The notes under the pieces are model-generated. The model had not been told where the DNA came from. It searched no databases and worked only from the letters and a program-made list of their open reading frames with translations. This document shows positions 4,721-7,788 of a stretch of DNA of 7,788 nucleotides, piece after piece. Position numbers and translations under genes: made by a program. Every line of letters begins with the position of its first letter. Position 1 is the first letter of the stretch. Source of the stretch: Chloroflexota bacterium (GTDB lineage Bacteria; Chloroflexota; Anaerolineae; Anaerolineales; UBA4823); NCBI GenBank assembly GCA_017860725.1, contig JAGDMX010000110.1, positions 1-7,788 on the forward strand. The letters run 5' to 3'.

Positions 4721-6364
4721 ATGCAAAGTAAACGCCTGGGATGCATCAGCTTCAGCGGAATTGTGGCGGCGGCGGTGACACTGCTGGTGCTGGCGGGGGT
4801 GTCGCTGGCCAAGGGCGGTGTGCTGTATAGCCCGGGCGATTTGAACGATGTCGAAGGGGCAGAGCTAGGCGGGGTGCGCTCACATGCCGAGACCGGGGGT
4901 GAGTGCAAAGCGTGCCATGCCGCTCCATGGAGCGGTGAAATTATGTCTGATCGCTGCCTGGCATGCCACTCCGACCTGACCCAAAATCCACAAGATTTTC
5001 ACCGAGTGATGCTGGCGCAGGCGGAAATCAGCGCATGCCAGGATTGCCACACCGATCACCAGGGTGCGGAAAGTCGGCTGACCAAAATGGACCTGGGGGA
5101 TTTTCCACACGACGGGGTGGGCTTTTCGCTGCAAGGGCATCGAACGGTATCCCTGACCTGCTCGGACTGCCACGGAGAGACGTTTACAACATTCGACCAG
5201 GCAACCTGCGAGAACTGTCACGCCGCCCTGGACCTGGAAATTATGCAGCTGCATGGGCAAGCCTACGGCACGGATTGCCTGGCCTGTCATGACGGCGTCG
5301 ACCGCTACGGGAAGCAGTTCGATCATAGCCAGCTATCTTTCCCATTGGAAGGCGGACACAGCGGATTGGAATGCGTCGAGTGCCACGCGAGCGCGCGTAG
5401 TGCTGACGATCTGCAAGGAACCCCCAACGAGTGTGCAGCCTGCCACCTGGAGGATGATCCCCATCAGGGAAGCATGGGGATGGACTGCGGTCAGTGCCAC
5501 ACGCCATTGGACTGGGAGCAGGTGACCTTCGACCACGCACAGACGGGCTTCGCATTGAGCGGCAAACATGAGGGGTTACGCTGCGAGCAGTGCCATACCC
5601 CTGAACGCAGTGTCGGCGGCCTGGGGCAAACCCCAACCGAATGCGTTGCCTGCCATCTGCAGGACGATGCTCACCAGGGAGGCCTGGGTACGGACTGCGG
5701 TCAATGTCACACGCCACAGGACTGGATGCAAGCCAGCTTCGATCACGCGCTGTCGGCCTTCCCGCTGGAGGGGGCGCATGCCGGGCTGGAGTGCGGACAA
5801 TGCCACCTGAAGGATGCGGAAGGCACGATCTTCAAGGGCACACCGACCGGTTGTTACGGCTGCCACCTGGATGACGACCCGCACGAGGGCAGGTTCGGGC
5901 AGGACTGCCAGGCATGCCATACGGTGGAGGGCTGGCTGCCGGCCAGCTTCGATCATTCACTGTCGAGCTTCCCGCTGGATGGGGCGCATGCCACGGTTGA
6001 ATGCTCCTCGTGCCATGTAAACGATGTGTACCAGGGACTCTCGACGCAGTGTAACGCCTGCCACGCCGATCCGGCCTATCACCAGGGCCTGTTCAGCGCC
6101 GACTGCGCTTCCTGCCACAACACCTCCACCTGGCGCTCGGCGCAGTTCAACCTGGCGCATGGCTTTCCGATGGGTCACGGGGATGCCAATTCCTGCCGGG
6201 ACTGCCACACCAATACCCTGACTACCTGGACCTGCTACACCTGCCACAACCGGGGTGAGATGATCAATAAGCATTCAGAGGAAGTGGGTGGGAATTTCGA
6301 GGACTGCTTGCGCTGCCACCCGGGTGGGCAGAAAGAGGAAGGAGGAGGCGGAGAGGATGATTAG
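4721..6364 (+). CDS. Secreted 21-haem cytochrome c with three-haem repeats
   Basis: A 547-residue extracytoplasmic electron-transfer protein. Residues 5-30 form a signal peptide (basic KR, hydrophobic core, ending VSLA before KGG); an uncleaved anchor is possible. Twenty-one CxxCH haem c sites begin at C62, 79, 106, 147, 163, 186, 218, 239, 256, 288, 309, 326, 358, 379, 396, 428, 445, 462, 492, 505 and 529. Apart from Cys8 in the signal peptide, every cysteine belongs to one of these. Outside the motifs there are exactly 21 more histidines (55, 94, 113, 130, 140, 178, 202, 213, 248, 272, 283, 318, 342, 353, 388, 412, 423, 454, 480, 486, 518), enough for one distal ligand per haem. Three central units repeat with an exact 70-residue period. 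The C-terminus is glycine- and acid-rich. With about one haem per 25 residues it should act as a nanowire or electron reservoir. It follows the cytochrome b gene by 15 bases. TAAGG abuts the ATG, so the ribosome-binding spacing is poor, but no other in-frame start would keep the signal peptide. Confidence 0.92.
   Translation: MQSKRLGCISFSGIVAAAVTLLVLAGVSLAKGGVLYSPGDLNDVEGAELGGVRSHAETGGECKACHAAPWSGEIMSDRCLACHSDLTQNPQDFHRVMLAQAEISACQDCHTDHQGAESRLTKMDLGDFPHDGVGFSLQGHRTVSLTCSDCHGETFTTFDQATCENCHAALDLEIMQLHGQAYGTDCLACHDGVDRYGKQFDHSQLSFPLEGGHSGLECVECHASARSADDLQGTPNECAACHLEDDPHQGSMGMDCGQCHTPLDWEQVTFDHAQTGFALSGKHEGLRCEQCHTPERSVGGLGQTPTECVACHLQDDAHQGGLGTDCGQCHTPQDWMQASFDHALSAFPLEGAHAGLECGQCHLKDAEGTIFKGTPTGCYGCHLDDDPHEGRFGQDCQACHTVEGWLPASFDHSLSSFPLDGAHATVECSSCHVNDVYQGLSTQCNACHADPAYHQGLFSADCASCHNTSTWRSAQFNLAHGFPMGHGDANSCRDCHTNTLTTWTCYTCHNRGEMINKHSEEVGGNFEDCLRCHPGGQKEEGGGGEDD
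5036..6304 (+). repeat. Tandem three-haem coding repeats inside the cytochrome gene
   Basis: Six consecutive units each hold three CxxCH motifs. They are residues 106-184 (degenerate, 79 long), 185-254, 255-324 and 325-394 (each exactly 70), 395-460 (66) and 461-528 (degenerate). In DNA the three exact units start at 5273, 5483 and 5693, a 210-base period; the next starts at 5903. The shared pattern is DCxxCH, then FDH, a GxH, CxxCH, GTPxxC-xx-CHLxDDxHxG. The free histidines FDH, GxH and DDxH recur once per unit, which matches three distal ligands for three haems. Neighbouring 70-residue units are roughly half identical by eye. The pattern indicates growth by unit duplication, with older, more diverged units at the ends. 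Confidence 0.85.
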
Positions 6365-6384
6365 GCGGGCGGGCGGATGTGGCT

Positions 6385-6389
6385 AAGGA
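6385..6389 (+). promoter_or_regulatory. Ribosome binding site supporting a GTG start
   Basis: AAGGA lies 6 bases before the GTG at 6396, which supports this non-ATG start for the methyltransferase-like gene. It lies within the 31-base gap after the cytochrome stop, so both genes can share one transcript. Confidence 0.65.
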
Positions 6390-6395
6390 CCCTGG

Positions 6396-6944
6396 GTGAA
6401 TTATTATCTCCTACGACAAGCCGTTTCGATCTTGATGCTGCCGGGTATGGTGACGATCATCATCCCGGTAATCATCGTCTGGCAGACACAACAGCTCCAA
6501 ATCGGGTGGGGGTTGCCATTTCTATGGAACATTGTCCCAATCTTGATTGGCGTTACCTTTCTCGGTGCAGGTCTCGTCTTAATGTTTCAAACGATCTCGT
6601 TGTTCATCACAGACGGCAAGGGGACATTAGCGCCCTGGGACCCGACACAAAATCTGGTGGTGAGAGGGCCATACCGCTACGTTCGAAACCCTATGATCAG
6701 CGGTGTGCTTGCCATTTTGCTGGCTGAAGCAATCATTGCCGGCTCTGTCCCCTTATTGATCTATTTTCTTTTTGCGACTGTGCTGAACATGATCTACATA
6801 CCGTTTTCGGAGGAGCCGGGCTTGCTGAAACGATATGGTGCAGATTATGCCGAGTATAAGCAGCATGTCCCGCGCTGGATCCCGCGCGGCAAGCCCTGGA
6901 ATGGGTGGATGGAAGATCGCAACCAACAAGAATCTATCGGGTAA
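6396..6944 (+). CDS. Isoprenylcysteine/phospholipid methyltransferase-family membrane protein
   Basis: A 182-residue membrane protein of the ICMT/PEMT-like family, which transfers methyl groups from S-adenosylmethionine to lipid-linked or small substrates. Hydrophobic segments lie at about 10-30, 41-70 and 101-137. The family's C-terminal signature is present: LVVRGPYRYVRNPM at 87-100, then a helical hairpin, then EEPGLLKRYG at 139-148 and YAEYKQHVPRWIPR at 151-164. In the common form the first motif reads RHP; here the histidine is asparagine (RNP), a variant I believe also occurs in phospholipid-type members. The GTG start at 6396 has a good AAGGA and gives a length normal for the family. 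The in-frame ATG at codon 14 would cut into the first helix. The substrate cannot be told from sequence. It may be co-transcribed with the cytochrome, but a link to electron transfer is speculative. Confidence 0.82.
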   Translation: MNYYLLRQAVSILMLPGMVTIIIPVIIVWQTQQLQIGWGLPFLWNIVPILIGVTFLGAGLVLMFQTISLFITDGKGTLAPWDPTQNLVVRGPYRYVRNPMISGVLAILLAEAIIAGSVPLLIYFLFATVLNMIYIPFSEEPGLLKRYGADYAEYKQHVPRWIPRGKPWNGWMEDRNQQESIG

Positions 6945-6980
6945 GAAACCTCTCACCGGGAACACACCGAATTATCCCTT

Positions 6981-7036
6981 AATCAAGGGAGGGTGGCAGA
7001 TTGTTCCCGAAGGAACAGTGCAACTCTCCCTTGATT
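6981..7036. terminator. Long hairpin between convergent genes, possible bidirectional terminator
   Basis: The outer arms 6981-6991 and 7026-7036 are perfect 11-bp complements (AATCAAGGGAG / CTCCCTTGATT). The inner arms 7002-7007 and 7012-7017 pair perfectly around a CGAA loop, and the middle pairs in part. The structure starts 36 bases after the stop of the methyltransferase-like gene and ends 34 bases before the stop of the beta-propeller gene, which runs toward it. That position suits a shared terminator. The plus-strand stem is followed by TATTTG, a weak T-rich tail. A shorter alternative stem, CCCTT/AAGGG, lies at 6976-6989. The rest of 6945-7070 shows no gene. Confidence 0.55.
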
Positions 7037-7070
7037 TATTTGTGTCGGATGATGGGCTTTGCTTACCGGC

Positions 7071-7788
7071 TTATGGTATATCGGGGATGACAACGCTGGC
7101 TACGGTGAACGGTAGAACCGGGTCGTTGGTGCCACGGCGGTTGAATTGGGCGTTCACGACCAGCAAGCGGTTGTCTGCCTTGGCGATGGTGGTGGTAAAA
7201 CCGAAGGCGCTGTTGGTGAAGCTGCCAACTTGCTGACCGCCGGTAAAGCTGGCGTTAAGCCGCAGCTGGACAATCAGGTTGAGGCTGTTGCGGGCGACGT
7301 AAAGCATCTGCCCATCGAGCAGGATGCCATCGCCGGCAGCCATCCGATCGCCACCGGCCAGCACGACCTCGGTAACTTCCTTAGTATCGGTAGCGATGCG
7401 GAAGAGCTTGCCGGTGTTGGACTGCACTACAATCAGATACATACCATCAGGAGTGATGTCAATCCCGTTGAGGTTGAATCCCTGGACGTACTGAATTGCC
7501 TCCAACTCCCAGCCACCCTGACCATCGGGAGCGAGGCGGAACAAGATTGGTACCAGGGAATCAGTAAAGTAGGCTGAACCATCGGGGGCCAGGGCAACGT
7601 CATTGAGGAAGCCGTTAGTCCGCCCGGTGTTGAAGGAGCCTAGCAACTCACCCAAATCGGTATCGTAAACCCAAATTCCACCGGTGCCACCGCCGGCAAT
7701 GAACAACTGGCCTGCGGAATTCACTTTCATACCGATGGCAGTGGTGCGACCATCGCTGCCGGCCGGTAGGAAAGGCTTGATCTGGCGG
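7071..7788 (-). CDS. Beta-propeller protein, SMP-30/gluconolactonase-like, 3' part
   Basis: At least 238 residues are visible; the frame stays open to the right edge, so the ATG at 7730 is internal and the true start is outside the window. The edge residues read RQIKPFLPAGSDGRTTAIG, joining directly to MKVNSAGQLFIAGGGTG. Repeated blade-like patterns follow: GQLFIAGG-x(5)-WVYD, LNDVALAPDGSAYFTDS, LNGIDITPDGMYLIVVQ-x(5)-LFRI, AGDGILLDGQMLYVARN and ADNRLLVVNAQF. The series of [AD]-x-APDG-x-[AL]Y strands and the N-D/D-G metal-site-like residues are typical of six-bladed SMP-30/gluconolactonase or NHL-type propellers, many of which are secreted lactonases or binding proteins. It ends with LPFTVASVVIPDIP and a TAA at 7071. 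A substrate cannot be assigned. It converges on the electron-transfer cluster and need not be related to it. Confidence 0.75.
   Translation of the reverse strand, partial: RQIKPFLPAGSDGRTTAIGMKVNSAGQLFIAGGGTGGIWVYDTDLGELLGSFNTGRTNGFLNDVALAPDGSAYFTDSLVPILFRLAPDGQGGWELEAIQYVQGFNLNGIDITPDGMYLIVVQSNTGKLFRIATDTKEVTEVVLAGGDRMAAGDGILLDGQMLYVARNSLNLIVQLRLNASFTGGQQVGSFTNSAFGFTTTIAKADNRLLVVNAQFNRRGTNDPVLPFTVASVVIPDIP

Noticed and set aside
4742..4744. Cys8 of the 21-haem cytochrome as a lipoprotein lipidation site.
   Set aside because: It lies before the hydrophobic core of the signal peptide, not after it, so it does not fit a lipobox.
5241..5956. Several overlapping open frames of 80-158 codons on both strands within the cytochrome gene.
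   Set aside because: They arise from the repeated, GC-rich haem-coding units and repeat with the same period; the CxxCH frame explains the region.
5273..6100. Regular 210-base repeats, considered as a CRISPR-like or satellite array.
   Set aside because: The repeats are in frame, diverged between units and encode conserved haem sites, so they are protein modules.

Overview
This 7.8-kb window comes from a bacterial chromosome or large contig. Its centre is a compact plus-strand cluster (about 2313-6944) that looks like a complete transmembrane electron-transfer module. Flanking genes on the minus strand appear unrelated to it. There are no RNA genes, CRISPR arrays, transposases or other mobile elements. 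No gene identifies the host. A moderately GC-rich genome with a many-haem cytochrome c, a small dicluster ferredoxin and a membrane cytochrome b would fit an anaerobic or metal-respiring bacterium, for example of the Chloroflexota or a related environmental lineage. That taxonomic guess is weak inference.

Layout. 1-240 (-): start of a membrane-anchored protein, probably a serine hydrolase of the class C beta-lactamase/DD-peptidase type, cut by the window edge. 357-403: a perfect 22-bp-stem inverted repeat. 425-2008 (-): a short copper-amine-oxidase-like protein with an altered cofactor motif. 2009-2312: a divergent intergenic region with a possible promoter and operator. 2313-2573 (+): an 86-residue ferredoxin with two [4Fe-4S] motifs. 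2581-3909 (+): an FAD/NAD(P) oxidoreductase. 3899-4705 (+): a five-helix membrane protein with the histidine spacing of a two-haem cytochrome b. 4721-6364 (+): a secreted 21-haem cytochrome c built from three-haem repeats. 6396-6944 (+): an isoprenylcysteine/phospholipid methyltransferase-like membrane protein. 6981-7036: a long hairpin between convergent genes. 7071-7788 (-): a beta-propeller (SMP-30/gluconolactonase-like) protein, cut by the window edge.

How the genes could work together (inference). NAD(P)H or another cytoplasmic donor would reduce the FAD protein. Electrons would pass through the ferredoxin to the inner haem b of the membrane protein, then to the outer haem b, and then into the 21-haem wire outside the membrane. 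The reverse direction is also possible. The four genes are overlapping or nearly contiguous, which supports co-expression.

The most striking observation is in the cytochrome. It has exactly 42 histidines: 21 in CxxCH motifs and 21 others. The others recur at fixed places in each repeat, so every haem can have its own second histidine with none left over. This four-gene module is the best candidate in the window for an undescribed system.
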